DNA from: Tessaracoccus sp. OS52
GTDB lineage: Bacteria; Actinomycetota; Actinomycetes; Propionibacteriales; Propionibacteriaceae
Reading direction: 5' to 3'
NCBI RefSeq assembly: GCF_020687685.1
Contig: NZ_JAJEWM010000002.1
Span: forward strand, 248,001 to 312,000
Length of the DNA stretch: 64,000 nucleotides
Both the position numbers and the translations under genes were made by a program. Under the pieces are notes generated by a model. It worked only from the letters and a program-made list of their open reading frames with translations. It was not told the origin of the DNA and did no database searches. Every line of letters begins with the position of its first letter. The first letter of the stretch is position 1. Below are positions 33,939 through 43,086 of this stretch, in pieces.

Positions 33939-34665
33939 GAAGATCCTGCTCCGGGCTGAGAACGTAAACGTGCACTACGGGCAGTTCCATGCGCTGCAGG
34001 ACGTGAGCTACACCATCGGCAAGGGTGAGATCGTCTCCCTGCTGGGCGGAAACGCGTGTGGCAAGTCGACGAGCATGAAGACCATCCTGCGGATCGTCAA
34101 GCCCACCTCCGGTGAGATCGAGTTCGAGGGCGAGTCCATCCTGAACTCATCCACGGCCGACGTCGTGCGCCGCGGCATCGCGTCGGTGCCGGAGGCCAGG
34201 CGGGTGTTCCCGGAGATGACGATCGAGGACAACCTGCTGGTCGGGGCGCACACCCGCCGCGACGGCATGGCCGAGATCCGCAAGGACCTGGCCGCCCAGT
34301 ACGACCTGTTCCCGCGCCTGGCCGAGCGCCGGCGCCAGCAGGCGGGCACCATGTCCGGCGGCGAGCAGCAGATGCTGGCGTTCGCGCGGGCCCTGATGTC
34401 GCGGCCCAAGCTGATCTGCATGGACGAGCCGACGATGGGACTCGCGCCGATCGTCGTGGACCAGGTGCTGGACACCATCCAGCGGATCAACAAGGAACTG
34501 GGCCTGTCGGTGTTCATGGTGGAGCAGAACGCCGAGCTGGCGCTCTCGATCGCCCATCGCGGGTACGTCCTGGTCAACGGTGTGGTGACGCTTTCCGGTG
34601 GCGCCAACGCGCTGATCCGGGACCCCCGCATCCGCGAGGCCTACCTGGGCCACAAGGCGGCCTGA
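33928..34665 (+). CDS. livF: Branched-chain amino-acid-type ABC ATPase, LivF-like
   Basis: 245 aa, usual LivF length. Walker A is GGNACGKST (family norm GRNGAGKTT), the signature MSGGEQQM and Walker B LICMDEPTMGLAP are normal, and the H-loop is VEQNAELAL. The ATG at 33928 overlaps livG by 11 nt; an upstream ATG in another frame is ignored. It forms the second ATPase of the importer with LivG. Confidence 0.9.
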   Translation: MSSEKILLRAENVNVHYGQFHALQDVSYTIGKGEIVSLLGGNACGKSTSMKTILRIVKPTSGEIEFEGESILNSSTADVVRRGIASVPEARRVFPEMTIEDNLLVGAHTRRDGMAEIRKDLAAQYDLFPRLAERRRQQAGTMSGGEQQMLAFARALMSRPKLICMDEPTMGLAPIVVDQVLDTIQRINKELGLSVFMVEQNAELALSIAHRGYVLVNGVVTLSGGANALIRDPRIREAYLGHKAA

Positions 34666-34683
34666 CCCCTGAGGCGGGGGGTG

Positions 34684-34753
34684 GAGGACTGGACAGAAAC
34701 CCCGTTTGCTCTGCACTCCAGAGCTGAGAAAACGGAGTTTCTGTCCGATCCTC
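34684..34753. terminator. Long nested inverted repeat after livF
   Basis: Outer arms GAGGA/TCCTC, then GGACAGAAAC / GTTTCTGTCC (34691-34700, 34737-34746), CCGTTT / AAACGG with one unpaired base each side, and an inner GCTCTG / CAGAGC with a 5-nt loop. Together they make a stem of about 28 bp with few mismatches. It is probably a terminator or boundary element between livF and prs. Confidence 0.6.
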
Positions 34754-34863
34754 CCGCCCGGCCGAGAGGCACCCATCTGGGCCGACGCCCACAGTGGCTC
34801 GTTGGCGCCCTCAGCCCTGCCCGCTGGCGATAGTGTGGGGCCAACCCCGTGGGAGGAGCAGCC

Positions 34864-35844
34864 TTGAAGGGCATCGTCGTGTTCTCCGGTTCGGCGCATC
34901 CCGCGCTGGCTGACGACATCTGCACCAACCTGGGCATCGAGCGCAGCCCGGTGAAGATCTCGCGCTTCAGCAACGACTGCCTCCAGGCCCAGCTGCTCGC
35001 AAACTGCCGCCAGCGCGACGTCTACATCGTCCAGCCCCTCGTGCCGCCCACGCAGGAGCACCTGATGGAACTGCTGCTCATGATCGACGCCGCACGGGGC
35101 GCCTCCGCCGGTCAGATCACCGCGGTGATGCCGCACTATGCCTACGCGCGCTCGGACAAGAAGGATGCCTCTCGGATCTCCATCGGCGGGAAGCTCGTGG
35201 CAGACATGCTCGAGACCGCCGGCGTCAACCGTATCCTCACCATGGCCCTCCACGCCCCGCAGGTGCACGGCTTCTTCGACGTCCCGGTGGACCACCTGAC
35301 CGCCCTCGGGGTCATCGCGGAGCACTTCCGGGGACGCGACCTGACAGACCACATCATCGTCTCGCCGGACCTGGGCAACGCCAAGCAGGCCACCCTCCTG
35401 GCCCGGCTGCTGGGCCTGCCCGTCGCGGCCGGCAACAAGCAGCGCCTGGCCGATGACAAGGTGGTCATCGAGAGCATCGTCGGTGACGTCAGGGGCAAGA
35501 AGGCCATCGTGCTGGACGACGAGATCGCCACCGGCGGCTCGGTGGTGGAGATCGTGCACCGGCTGATCGACTTCGGCGCCACCGAGGCCGTCGTGGTGTG
35601 CACCCACGGCTTGTTCGCCGGCCGGGCGGTGGAGCGGCTGACCAGTTCGCAGTACATCACCGAGGTGATCTCCACCGACACGGTCCCGCCGCCGGCTGAC
35701 TTCCCGGGATTGACGACGCTGACCGTCGCGAATCTCTTCGCTGACGCGATCGACCGGATCCACAGCGGCCGCTCGGTGTCGAAGTTGTTCAACGGCGTGG
35801 ACCCGGCCTACGCGCCGCCCGAGGAACTGCCCGGTCTCTTCTGA
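34864..35844 (+). CDS. prs: Ribose-phosphate pyrophosphokinase (PRPP synthase)
   Basis: 326 aa, normal length. It makes PRPP from ribose 5-phosphate and ATP. The PRPP-binding loop is IVLDDEIATGGS, and the ATP loop region is YARSDKKDASR (often YARQDRK in classical enzymes). The TTG start at 34864 is chosen because GGAGG lies 7 nt upstream; the GTG at 34849 lies before that site. TAGTGT at 34831 could be its -10. The actinobacterial genome probably has another prs, since this one departs from the classical active-site loop. Confidence 0.88.
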   Translation: MKGIVVFSGSAHPALADDICTNLGIERSPVKISRFSNDCLQAQLLANCRQRDVYIVQPLVPPTQEHLMELLLMIDAARGASAGQITAVMPHYAYARSDKKDASRISIGGKLVADMLETAGVNRILTMALHAPQVHGFFDVPVDHLTALGVIAEHFRGRDLTDHIIVSPDLGNAKQATLLARLLGLPVAAGNKQRLADDKVVIESIVGDVRGKKAIVLDDEIATGGSVVEIVHRLIDFGATEAVVVCTHGLFAGRAVERLTSSQYITEVISTDTVPPPADFPGLTTLTVANLFADAIDRIHSGRSVSKLFNGVDPAYAPPEELPGLF

Positions 35845-35923
35845 ACCACCGGACATTGGTGCGGTTGCACTACAAATGTGGCTAGGCTCCTCGGGGACCA
35901 CCGCCGACCCCCGAAAGCCCGAC

Positions 35924-37921
35924 ATGTCACACACCCTGCCCTCTCACCCCGCCTTCCTGTTCGGGGGCGACTACAACCCCGAACAGTGGACCGAGGAGGT
36001 CTGGCGGGAGGACGTCGAACTCATGCGGGAAGCCGGCGTCAACACCGTCACCCTCGGGGTCTTCTCCTGGGGGCTGGTCGAGGTCGACGACGACGTCTGG
36101 GACTTCTCCGGGATGGACCGGGTGGTCGAGCTGCTGGCGGAGGCGGGCATCGGCATCGACATGGCCACCCCGACGGCCGCGCCGCCGATCTGGCTGCACC
36201 GGGAGCATCCCGACGTGCTGCCCGTCGACCACCGCGGCATCCGGTACCACCAGGGCGGCCGGCTCCAGTGGTGCCCCAGCAACCCGGTCTGGCAGCGCTA
36301 CTCGGCCCGCGTCGCCGCCAGGTACGCCGAGCGCTACGGCCAGCACCCGGCCGTCGTGATGTGGCACGTCGGCAACGAACTGGGCGGGGGCAACCGCCAG
36401 TGCTTCTGCGAGCACTCGAGCCAGGCGTTCCGCGCGTGGCTGCGGGGCCGCTACGGCTCCGTCGAGAACCTCAACCAGACGTGGGGCACCGCGTTCTGGG
36501 GACTCCGCTTCCGCAGCTTCGACGACGTGCAGGCCCCCCTGGACAGCGAGACCGGCCACAACCCGTCGCTGCTGCTGGACTTCGCGCGGTTCTCCTCCGA
36601 CGCGCTGCTGGCCCACTACCGGATGGAGCGAGACGCCCTCCGTGCGGCAGGTGTGGAGGCGCCGATCACTACGAACTTCATGGTGGCGACCGGGCCAGGC
36701 GTGGTGGACTACGCCAGCTGGGCGGGCGAGGTGGACATCGTCGCCACGGACCACTACACCACCGCTGCGGACCCGAACCGGGAGCGTGAACTCTCCTTCG
36801 TCGCCGCCCGCACCCGAGGCCTGGACCCGACGCGCCCCTGGCTGCTCATGGAGCATTCCACCAGCGCGGTCAACTGGCAGCCGCGCAACCGCCCCAAGCC
36901 GGCCGGCGAACTGGCGCGCAACAGCCTCCAGCACATCGCCCACGGCTCCGACGGCGCCCTGTTCTTCCAGTGGCGCGCCTCGGCTGCCGGCCGCGAGCAG
37001 TTCCACTCCGCGATGGTGCCGCACGCAGGCCGCGACACCCGTCGCTTCCGCGAGGTTGCCGAGCTGGGGGCGCTGCTGGGTCGCATCGGCGAGGTGGCAG
37101 GCTCGCTGGTGGAGCGCTCCCGCGTCGCGATCCTCGCCGACGACGTCTCCGGGTGGGCGTGGAACGCCGGTGACAAGCCCATCAACGGCTACCCGCTGCC
37201 GTTGGCGGCCAGACGCTGGTTCGACGCCCTCGCCGCGCGGGGCCACGGCCCCGACGTCGTCCCGCCCCGCGCGGACCTGTCCGGCTACGAGCTGGTGGTG
37301 GTCCCCGGCCTGTTCCTCGTCGACGACGCGACCGCGGCCGCCGTCGCTGCCGCGGCGGAGTCGGGCGCGACGGTGGTGGTCGGTTACGCGTCGGGCATCG
37401 TCGACGAGCACAACCGGGTCCGGCTCGGCGGCTACCCCGGCGCCTTCCGTGACCTGCTCGGGGTGGTCTCCGAGGAGTTCAGCCCCCTCCAGGAGGGCGA
37501 GCGAGTCCGTCTCACCTCCGGCGCCACCGCCTGCGACTGGACCGAGGAACTGCGCGTCGTCGACGCCGAGGTCCTGGACAGCTACGACGACGGCCCCCTC
37601 GAAGGACTGCCCGCCGTCACCCGTCGCGACGTCGGCGCGGGGCAGGCCTGGTATGTCTCGGCCGAGTTCGCAGCCGGCTTCGACCGACTCGTCGAAGCCG
37701 TCGTCCGCGCCGCGCAGCTGGAGCCCAGGCTCCCCACCGGAGCCGACCTCGAGGCCGTCCGCCGCGTGGGCGAGGGCGCGTCGTGGCTGTTCCTCATCAA
37801 CCACTCCGACGAGGGCCGGGCGGCAGAGGCCCGTGGCCTCGACCTGGTCAGCGGCCAGCGGGTGGGCCCGACGGCTCAGGTTCCGGCCGGCGCGGTCATG
37901 GTGGTCCGCGAGGAGCGGTGA
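35924..37921 (+). CDS. GH42 beta-galactosidase
   Basis: 665 aa, usual GH42 length. It releases terminal beta-galactose. The opening FLFGGDYNPEQWTEEVW is the family signature; the acid/base is E152 in VGNELGG and the nucleophile E310 in LLMEHSTSAVNW. Zinc-site cysteines C117, C160 and C162 are present, but the fourth expected Cys after CFC is not. No signal peptide, so it acts on sugars brought into the cell. TAGGCT at 35883 is a possible -10. It ends 12 nt from the convergent MFS gene. It stands alone and is not next to the sugar ABC operon. Confidence 0.93.
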   Translation: MSHTLPSHPAFLFGGDYNPEQWTEEVWREDVELMREAGVNTVTLGVFSWGLVEVDDDVWDFSGMDRVVELLAEAGIGIDMATPTAAPPIWLHREHPDVLPVDHRGIRYHQGGRLQWCPSNPVWQRYSARVAARYAERYGQHPAVVMWHVGNELGGGNRQCFCEHSSQAFRAWLRGRYGSVENLNQTWGTAFWGLRFRSFDDVQAPLDSETGHNPSLLLDFARFSSDALLAHYRMERDALRAAGVEAPITTNFMVATGPGVVDYASWAGEVDIVATDHYTTAADPNRERELSFVAARTRGLDPTRPWLLMEHSTSAVNWQPRNRPKPAGELARNSLQHIAHGSDGALFFQWRASAAGREQFHSAMVPHAGRDTRRFREVAELGALLGRIGEVAGSLVERSRVAILADDVSGWAWNAGDKPINGYPLPLAARRWFDALAARGHGPDVVPPRADLSGYELVVVPGLFLVDDATAAAVAAAAESGATVVVGYASGIVDEHNRVRLGGYPGAFRDLLGVVSEEFSPLQEGERVRLTSGATACDWTEELRVVDAEVLDSYDDGPLEGLPAVTRRDVGAGQAWYVSAEFAAGFDRLVEAVVRAAQLEPRLPTGADLEAVRRVGEGASWLFLINHSDEGRAAEARGLDLVSGQRVGPTAQVPAGAVMVVREER

Positions 37922-37933
37922 GGCCGCGCCGCC

Positions 37934-39250
37934 TCAGCCGCGGCGACGGCGGTAGCGCTCCACCACCTCACGCCAGCTGGGGATCACGACTCCCTGGCGC
38001 TCGAGGAGGCCGCGCAGCCTTCGACGGCTGACGAACACGCCCACGAGACCGATCGCGAAGATCGGCAGCTGGATCATCATGGCCCACCGGAGCTGCTCGC
38101 CGGTGTACTCGCCACCGCCGGACATGAGGTCCACCAGCACGCCGATGGCCAGGATCGCGATGGTGCCGGCGATGAAGGAGCCCGTGATGACGATTCCGTT
38201 GGCCGCCCCCAGCCGGTGGGCGGGGAGTTGCGTCCGGGTGAAGTCCAGCCCGATGGCGGTGCCGGGCCCGCCCGCCGCGATGGCGAGCACCAACAGCACC
38301 AGCAGCCACATCGGAGCGGGGCCGGGCCAGAACAGGACGGCGCACCAGCACACCAGGTTGACCCAGATCACCAGCAGGGCCAGCGTGCTCCTGCGCAGTG
38401 GATGCCGCCCGGTGAGCCAACCGATCAGCGGACCGAAGATCCCTCCGAAGACAGCGGTGAGGATGAACAGTGCCGAGGCCTCCGCCTCGCTGCGCCCTTG
38501 GGCCACGACGAGGAACGGGATCCCCCACATCATGACGAACGTGTTGGCCGCGAACCCCGAGGTGAGGTGGATCCAGAAGCCCAGCTTGGTCGCCGGATGC
38601 TTGGCGACGCTGGCCAGGTTGCGGGGCACCTCGCGCAGGCGGTCTCCTGTCTGCGCGCGCTCCACCCCCTCAGGCACGTCGCGGATCCCCAGGAAGCAGA
38701 CCACGGCCATCACCAGCGACATCCCCGCGGCCAGGCTGAACGTGGGTTGCCAGCCGGCGTGGTTCATCATCGGCAGCAGGGCGCCGACGGAAGCGATCTG
38801 GCCGAGCTGACCCATCAGTCCCAACAGCTGCTGCAGCACCGGGACCCGGCGCGGGGGGAACCAGAAGGGCAGCAACCGGATTGCCGAGGCGAAGATGCCG
38901 GCGTCGCCCACCCCGATCAGGATCCGGGCGGCGATGGCAACCGGCAGCTGGTCGGTGGTGGCCATCAGGACCTGTGCGAGGCCCATCACCACCAGCCCGG
39001 CCGCCAGCACGAGCCGCGACCCGAACCGGTCCAGCAGGATCCCCACCGGGACCATCATCAGTGCGTACGTGGCGAGCTGGACGACGACGAAGGTGGAGAC
39101 GATGCCCACCGTGGTGTTGAAGTGGTCGGCGGCGTGGATTCCGAGCACGCCCAGACTGGTGCGCTGCATGACGGCCACCGCGTACGCGACCACGCCGATC
39201 CCGAAGATGCCCCACGCGGCCCCAGTGGCGCGGGAGATGGGCTCGCTCAC
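37934..39250 (-). CDS. MFS transporter
   Basis: 438 aa with 12 predicted helices and the MFS loop GILLDRFGSRLV between helices 2 and 3 (motif A). The start YAVAVMQRTSLGVLG resembles the nitrate/oxalate-type and sugar-acid MFS groups, but the substrate cannot be set. The GTG start lies 4 nt after the stop of the alcohol dehydrogenase gene, so the two form an operon and the substrate may feed that enzyme. Confidence 0.85.
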   Translation of the reverse strand: MSEPISRATGAAWGIFGIGVVAYAVAVMQRTSLGVLGIHAADHFNTTVGIVSTFVVVQLATYALMMVPVGILLDRFGSRLVLAAGLVVMGLAQVLMATTDQLPVAIAARILIGVGDAGIFASAIRLLPFWFPPRRVPVLQQLLGLMGQLGQIASVGALLPMMNHAGWQPTFSLAAGMSLVMAVVCFLGIRDVPEGVERAQTGDRLREVPRNLASVAKHPATKLGFWIHLTSGFAANTFVMMWGIPFLVVAQGRSEAEASALFILTAVFGGIFGPLIGWLTGRHPLRRSTLALLVIWVNLVCWCAVLFWPGPAPMWLLVLLVLAIAAGGPGTAIGLDFTRTQLPAHRLGAANGIVITGSFIAGTIAILAIGVLVDLMSGGGEYTGEQLRWAMMIQLPIFAIGLVGVFVSRRRLRGLLERQGVVIPSWREVVERYRRRRG

Positions 39251-39254
39251 GGTC

Positions 39255-40310
39255 TCATCGGGCGTCCAGCGTGGCGGCGTCGATCACGAACCGGTAGCGC
39301 ACGCGGGAGGCGACGACGTCGTCGTAGGCGCGGTCGATCTCGTCGCCCCCGATGATCTCCACCATGGGCCGGATGCCCTTCTCCGCGCAGAAGTCCAGCA
39401 TCTCCTGGGTCTCGGGCAGGCCGCCGATGTTGGAGCCGGCCAGGGCCCGGTTGCGGTGGATGACGTTGCCGAGGTCGACGCCGGTGGGCTCGGCGGGGAG
39501 CCCGACGACCACGAGCGCGCCGTCGACGTCGAGGGTCTTCAGCAGGGCATTGAGGTCGATGCCGTCGGAGACGGTGCAGATGAGCAGGTCGAAGCTGTTG
39601 CGCAGGCTCCGCAGGGTGCCGTCCTCGGAGGTGGCGTGGTAGGCGACGGCGCCGAGCGCCAACCCGTCGGCCTCCTTGGAGCGCGTGCGGGACAGGACGT
39701 GGGTTTCTGCCCCCATGGCGGCGGATATCTGCACCGCCATGTGACCCAGGCCGCCGAGCCCGACGACGCCCACCCGACGGCCCGGGCCCGCGCCCCAGCG
39801 CTTCAGCGGGCTGTAGGTGGTGATGCCGGCGCACAGGAGCGGGGCGGCGTGCTCGAGCGCGATCTCATCGGGGATGTGCAGCGCGAAACGCTCCTCCACC
39901 GTGAATCCGGTGGAGTAGCCCCCGGCGGTGGGGAGGCCGTCGCGCCCGATGGAGTTGTAGGTGCCGATGCTGCCGCCCTCGCCGGTGCAGAACTGCTCCT
40001 GCCCGTCCTCGCACTCGGGACACGAGCCGCAGGAGTCGACGAGGCAGCCGACGCCCACCCTGTCGCCGACCTTGAACCGGGTGACTTCCGAGCCCACCTT
40101 GGACACCGTCCCGGCGATCTCATGGCCCGGGACCAGGGGAAACATCGCCGGTCCCCACTCCTCGCGCGCGGTGTGGATGTCGGAGTGGCAGATGCCGGCG
40201 TAGGCGATGTCGAAGAAGATCTCGGTGGGGCCGGGCTCCCGGCGGGTGATGGTGGTCCGGGCGAAGTTACCGGTGGGTGAATCGACGGCGTACGCGGTTA
40301 CTTCGGGCAC
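39255..40310 (-). CDS. Zinc-dependent NAD(P) alcohol dehydrogenase, YahK/CAD-like
   Basis: 351 aa medium-chain dehydrogenase. The catalytic zinc region has GICHSD and PGHE. The structural zinc site CGSCPECEDGQEQFC has four cysteines. The nucleotide fold VGVVGLGGLGHMAVQ and the cinnamyl-alcohol-dehydrogenase-type GGYSTGFTVEERFAL suggest NADPH-dependent reduction of a broad range of aldehydes. AGGAGG lies 5 nt before the GTG start. It is first in an operon with the MFS gene. Confidence 0.92.
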   Translation of the reverse strand: MPEVTAYAVDSPTGNFARTTITRREPGPTEIFFDIAYAGICHSDIHTAREEWGPAMFPLVPGHEIAGTVSKVGSEVTRFKVGDRVGVGCLVDSCGSCPECEDGQEQFCTGEGGSIGTYNSIGRDGLPTAGGYSTGFTVEERFALHIPDEIALEHAAPLLCAGITTYSPLKRWGAGPGRRVGVVGLGGLGHMAVQISAAMGAETHVLSRTRSKEADGLALGAVAYHATSEDGTLRSLRNSFDLLICTVSDGIDLNALLKTLDVDGALVVVGLPAEPTGVDLGNVIHRNRALAGSNIGGLPETQEMLDFCAEKGIRPMVEIIGGDEIDRAYDDVVASRVRYRFVIDAATLDAR

Positions 40311-40353
40311 GGATTCCTCCTGGGATGAGAGCTGGTCCCATCCTAGTTCGGAG

Positions 40354-41193
40354 TCACTCCTCGGAGACCGCTTCGACCCAAGTCAGGGCGTCTTCGGCAG
40401 CACCGGGCTTGGGCTCCTCGGCGTCGGCGTCGGGGACCGTGCACTCGGGCTTGACGCCGGGTTCCGGTCCGAACTCCTTGCCGCCGAAGACCTGCTCCTT
40501 GGCGAACTCGTAGTAGTCCGCGTTCTCGCCGCTGTCATAGGGGTTGTCGAGTGCGCAACGCCCCACGTAGTAGCCCACCACGTCGGCGAAGGTCTCAGAG
40601 ATGGAGCGGCCTGCGTAATCGCTGAAGCGGCCCTCCTGCGCGTACAGCGCGCGGAACTCCTGCCAGTAGGCGGGGGCCGAGTGCCGGTCCGAGTTCAGCA
40701 CGTGCGCGAGTTCGTGGATCACAAGGCGGACCAGGCGGCCCTCGTCGCCGGCGTCGAGAGCGCTCTGGAACTTGGCGAAGTCGAGGGTGACGTAGCTGGT
40801 GCGGGTGAGGCTCCAGTCCCCCCAGGCCCAGCCGGAGATCCGGTTGGCGTTGATACCGACGTTGCCCTTCACCTTGGCCTGCAGAGCTGCGACGTAGTCG
40901 GTGCAGCCCACGGCGTCGAGGGTCTCCCACAGGATCTTGATGGAGGGCCTGTTGGCCTCGTTCCACTGCTTGCCTGCCAGCTTGAAGCCGAATGTCTCGG
41001 TGATCGCCGCCGAGATCTCGTCGATACCGGCGTCGTCCCCGGGCCAGGGATTGGTGACCGGGCAGGGGGCCGGGATTCCACTCACCGGGGTGACGGGCGG
41101 AGGGGCGACGGGCAGGGCCACGGCGTGCGCCGCTCCAAGGGAGGCGGCAACTGCCAGTACGACCGTGGCGATGTTGGCCAGCAGCTTCCGCAC
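40354..41193 (-). CDS. Secreted zinc metallopeptidase (HExxH)
   Basis: 279 aa. A signal peptide (about 1-25, VVLAVAASLGAAHA) is followed by a mature domain with H160-E161-L-A-H164 and, 36 residues later, E200 in SETFAD, which can be the third zinc ligand of a gluzincin. Four cysteines (C44, C97, and two near the end) could form disulfides. The GTG at 41193 is preferred because GGGAAGG and GGTGG precede it; a GTG at 41205 touches the ribosome site. An acidic tail ends it. Its targets are unknown. Confidence 0.8.
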   Translation of the reverse strand: MRKLLANIATVVLAVAASLGAAHAVALPVAPPPVTPVSGIPAPCPVTNPWPGDDAGIDEISAAITETFGFKLAGKQWNEANRPSIKILWETLDAVGCTDYVAALQAKVKGNVGINANRISGWAWGDWSLTRTSYVTLDFAKFQSALDAGDEGRLVRLVIHELAHVLNSDRHSAPAYWQEFRALYAQEGRFSDYAGRSISETFADVVGYYVGRCALDNPYDSGENADYYEFAKEQVFGGKEFGPEPGVKPECTVPDADAEEPKPGAAEDALTWVEAVSEE

Positions 41194-41292
41194 CGTTGCA
41201 CCCACCTTCCCTGATCGCGTTTGCCAAGATTCTCTCAGGTTTGGACTCAGGCAACAACCCGTGTCCGTCGCAACCACCTTCCTACCGGGTTG

Positions 41293-41390
41293 ACCAGCGC
41301 TTGCCCGGGTTGACCAGCGCTTGCCCGGGTTGACCAGCGTTGTTGCTCGCCACCAGCGCTGGAGGGCTGGTGGCGAGCGATAACGCTGGT
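41293..41390. repeat. Three 20-bp-spaced ACCAGCG repeats plus 58-nt hairpin
   Basis: ACCAGCG at 41293, 41313 and 41333, with the near-identical 20-bp unit TTGACCAGCGCTTGCCCGGG. From 41333 to 41390, two 25-nt arms and an 8-nt loop pair along their whole length in RNA, with two G-U wobbles in place of DNA mismatches. It lies between the divergent metallopeptidase and sugar-transport genes. The rest of 41194-41657 holds only the palindromes listed next. Confidence 0.8.
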
Positions 41391-41541
41391 GTTCCGGATC
41401 GCGGGCGGCTCCTGCGAAGAGCCGGTACCCGATCCACCGCGGCACCGCCGTGCGGGGTTATTGTGGTCCCAGAGCTGGGTCGCACTGAGTGAAACGGGTT
41501 GCTATTAGCCGGTACGCAGTCCAATGGGGGGCGGAAGGTCC

Positions 41542-41581
41542 GGCAAAATTGCCCAATGAAACTCGCTGCAACGGATGTTGC
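41542..41581. promoter_or_regulatory. LacI-type operator candidates upstream of the sugar ABC operon
   Basis: Two palindromes: GGCAAAATTGCC (41542-41553) and GCAACGGATGTTGC (41568-41581). The first matches 9 of 12 bases of CGCAAGTTTGCC (46779-46790) in front of the LacI gene. They lie 77-116 bp before the first gene of the importer. Confidence 0.5.
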
Positions 41582-41657
41582 GTCGATGGCAACATGTGGC
41601 AATGTGTGTCCCAGTCAAACCCACGAAGCTGTGGAGACACAAGAAAAGGAACTTCAT

Positions 41658-43007
41658 ATGCCCCTCAACCGTCGCGGTTTCCTTACTCTCGCCGGCACTG
41701 CCGTTGCAGGCACTGCCCTGACTGCTTGTTCCACCCAGTCGCCCACGTCGACGACCTCATCGACGCCTGCGGCCGCCCCCTCCTCGGCAGCGTCGTCCGA
41801 CGCCGCCCCCAGCTGGGAGGCCGCAAAGAACACCGGTTCCGGACAGATCAGCCTCCTGACCCCCGACTTCGGTGGCGACGAAGGCAAGACCGCCCTTGAG
41901 GACGGCGTCCTCAAGCCCTACTTCGACGGCACCGACTACACCTACAACGTGGACTACACGGACTGGGGCAACCTCCAGACCAAGCTCGCCACGGCCATCA
42001 CGAGCACCCTGCCCGAGGTCATGATGCTGGGCGCCGGCTGGGTCGAGCCCTACGCCTACGAGCAGGTCCTCGGCGAGATTCCCGAGTCCGTCTACAAGGA
42101 CCTCGGCATCCCGGACAACCTGTTCTCCCAGTGCCGCTACGAGGGCAAGGTCTACGCCCTGCCCTACGTCGTGGATCTCCGCGTAAACATCGCCCGCGGT
42201 GACTTCCTGGAGGAGAAGGGCATCAAGGAACTGCCCGCCTCGCTCGACGAACTGCGCGAGCTCGCCAAGGAACTGACCATCCCCGGCAAGCGTCTCGGCA
42301 TCGACCTGTTCACCACGCGCATCAACCAGACCTGGGTCCAGCTCATGCGTGCCTACGGTGGTCAGCTGTTCAACGAGGACGGCACCAAGGTCGCCTTCGA
42401 CGACGGCACCGGCGAGGCTGCGCTGCAGTGGATCCTCGACGTCGTCAAGGACGGCTCCGCCGATCCCGCGCAGAAGGGTGTCACCGGTACCCCGCGTCCG
42501 TGGCAGCAGGGCAAGGCCGCCATCGACTTCGTGAACTCCTCGATGTGGGCCAACTTCACCTCGCAGACCCCGGATCTCATCACCGAGGACGCCATGAAGT
42601 TCTTCGTCCTCCCCAACTCCGAGGCCGGAAAGGACCCCGTAATGTACATGGGCGGCACCCTGCTGGCGCTGAGCGCGGAGCCCGAGTTCCCGGAGGTGTC
42701 CCAGGGCCTGCTCAACTGGTTCGAGCAGCCTGAGCCCCTGGTGGCAGCTCTCAAGGTCAACGGCAAGGCCCCGGCGATGCCCGGCGTCGAGTCCGACCCT
42801 GAGCTCCAGAAGAACCGCATGATGACCTTCGGGGTGGAGAACATGCAGTACGCAACCGCCTTCGACGGTGGCACCGCCGCCTGGATGGACATCCGTTCCG
42901 AGCTGCCCAAGCAGATCGACAACGCCCTGGCCGGCAACCAGACCGCGAAGGAGACCATCGACGCCATGGTCGAGCTCTGCAACGCGGCGATGGCCAAGGT
43001 CGCCTGA
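41658..43007 (+). CDS. Carbohydrate ABC transporter substrate-binding lipoprotein
   Basis: 449 aa. A Tat-type signal, NRRGFLTLAGTAVAGTALTAC, here with twin Arg at 5-6 and lipobox LTAC, is followed by a Ser/Thr/Ala linker and a type II (MalE/UgpB-like) solute-binding fold, opening GQISLLTPDFGGDEG. AAAAGGA lies 7 nt before the ATG; the long upstream frame is not part of the gene. It delivers a sugar or oligosaccharide to the two permeases downstream. No ATPase gene is in the operon, so a shared MsiK-like ATPase elsewhere must drive it. Confidence 0.92.
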   Translation: MPLNRRGFLTLAGTAVAGTALTACSTQSPTSTTSSTPAAAPSSAASSDAAPSWEAAKNTGSGQISLLTPDFGGDEGKTALEDGVLKPYFDGTDYTYNVDYTDWGNLQTKLATAITSTLPEVMMLGAGWVEPYAYEQVLGEIPESVYKDLGIPDNLFSQCRYEGKVYALPYVVDLRVNIARGDFLEEKGIKELPASLDELRELAKELTIPGKRLGIDLFTTRINQTWVQLMRAYGGQLFNEDGTKVAFDDGTGEAALQWILDVVKDGSADPAQKGVTGTPRPWQQGKAAIDFVNSSMWANFTSQTPDLITEDAMKFFVLPNSEAGKDPVMYMGGTLLALSAEPEFPEVSQGLLNWFEQPEPLVAALKVNGKAPAMPGVESDPELQKNRMMTFGVENMQYATAFDGGTAAWMDIRSELPKQIDNALAGNQTAKETIDAMVELCNAAMAKVA

Positions 43008-43018
43008 TTCTCTCCACC

Positions 43019-43061
43019 TACACGGCCGGCCCCCCTGCCTCACACGGAGGCCGGCCGTGTA
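43019..43061 (+). other. Intra-operon hairpin after the binding-protein gene
   Basis: Perfect 13-bp stem TACACGGCCGGCC / GGCCGGCCGTGTA with a 17-nt loop, no U-tract. Such hairpins between binding-protein and permease genes protect or attenuate mRNA, keeping the binding protein in excess. Confidence 0.7.
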
Positions 43062-43086
43062 CCCATCCCTCGGGAAGGACTTGACC

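Noticed and set aside
41293-41390. Integron attC site or transposon end
   Set aside because: The hairpin lacks the attC core sites (RYYYAAC / GTTRRRY) at its ends and no integrase or transposase lies in the window.
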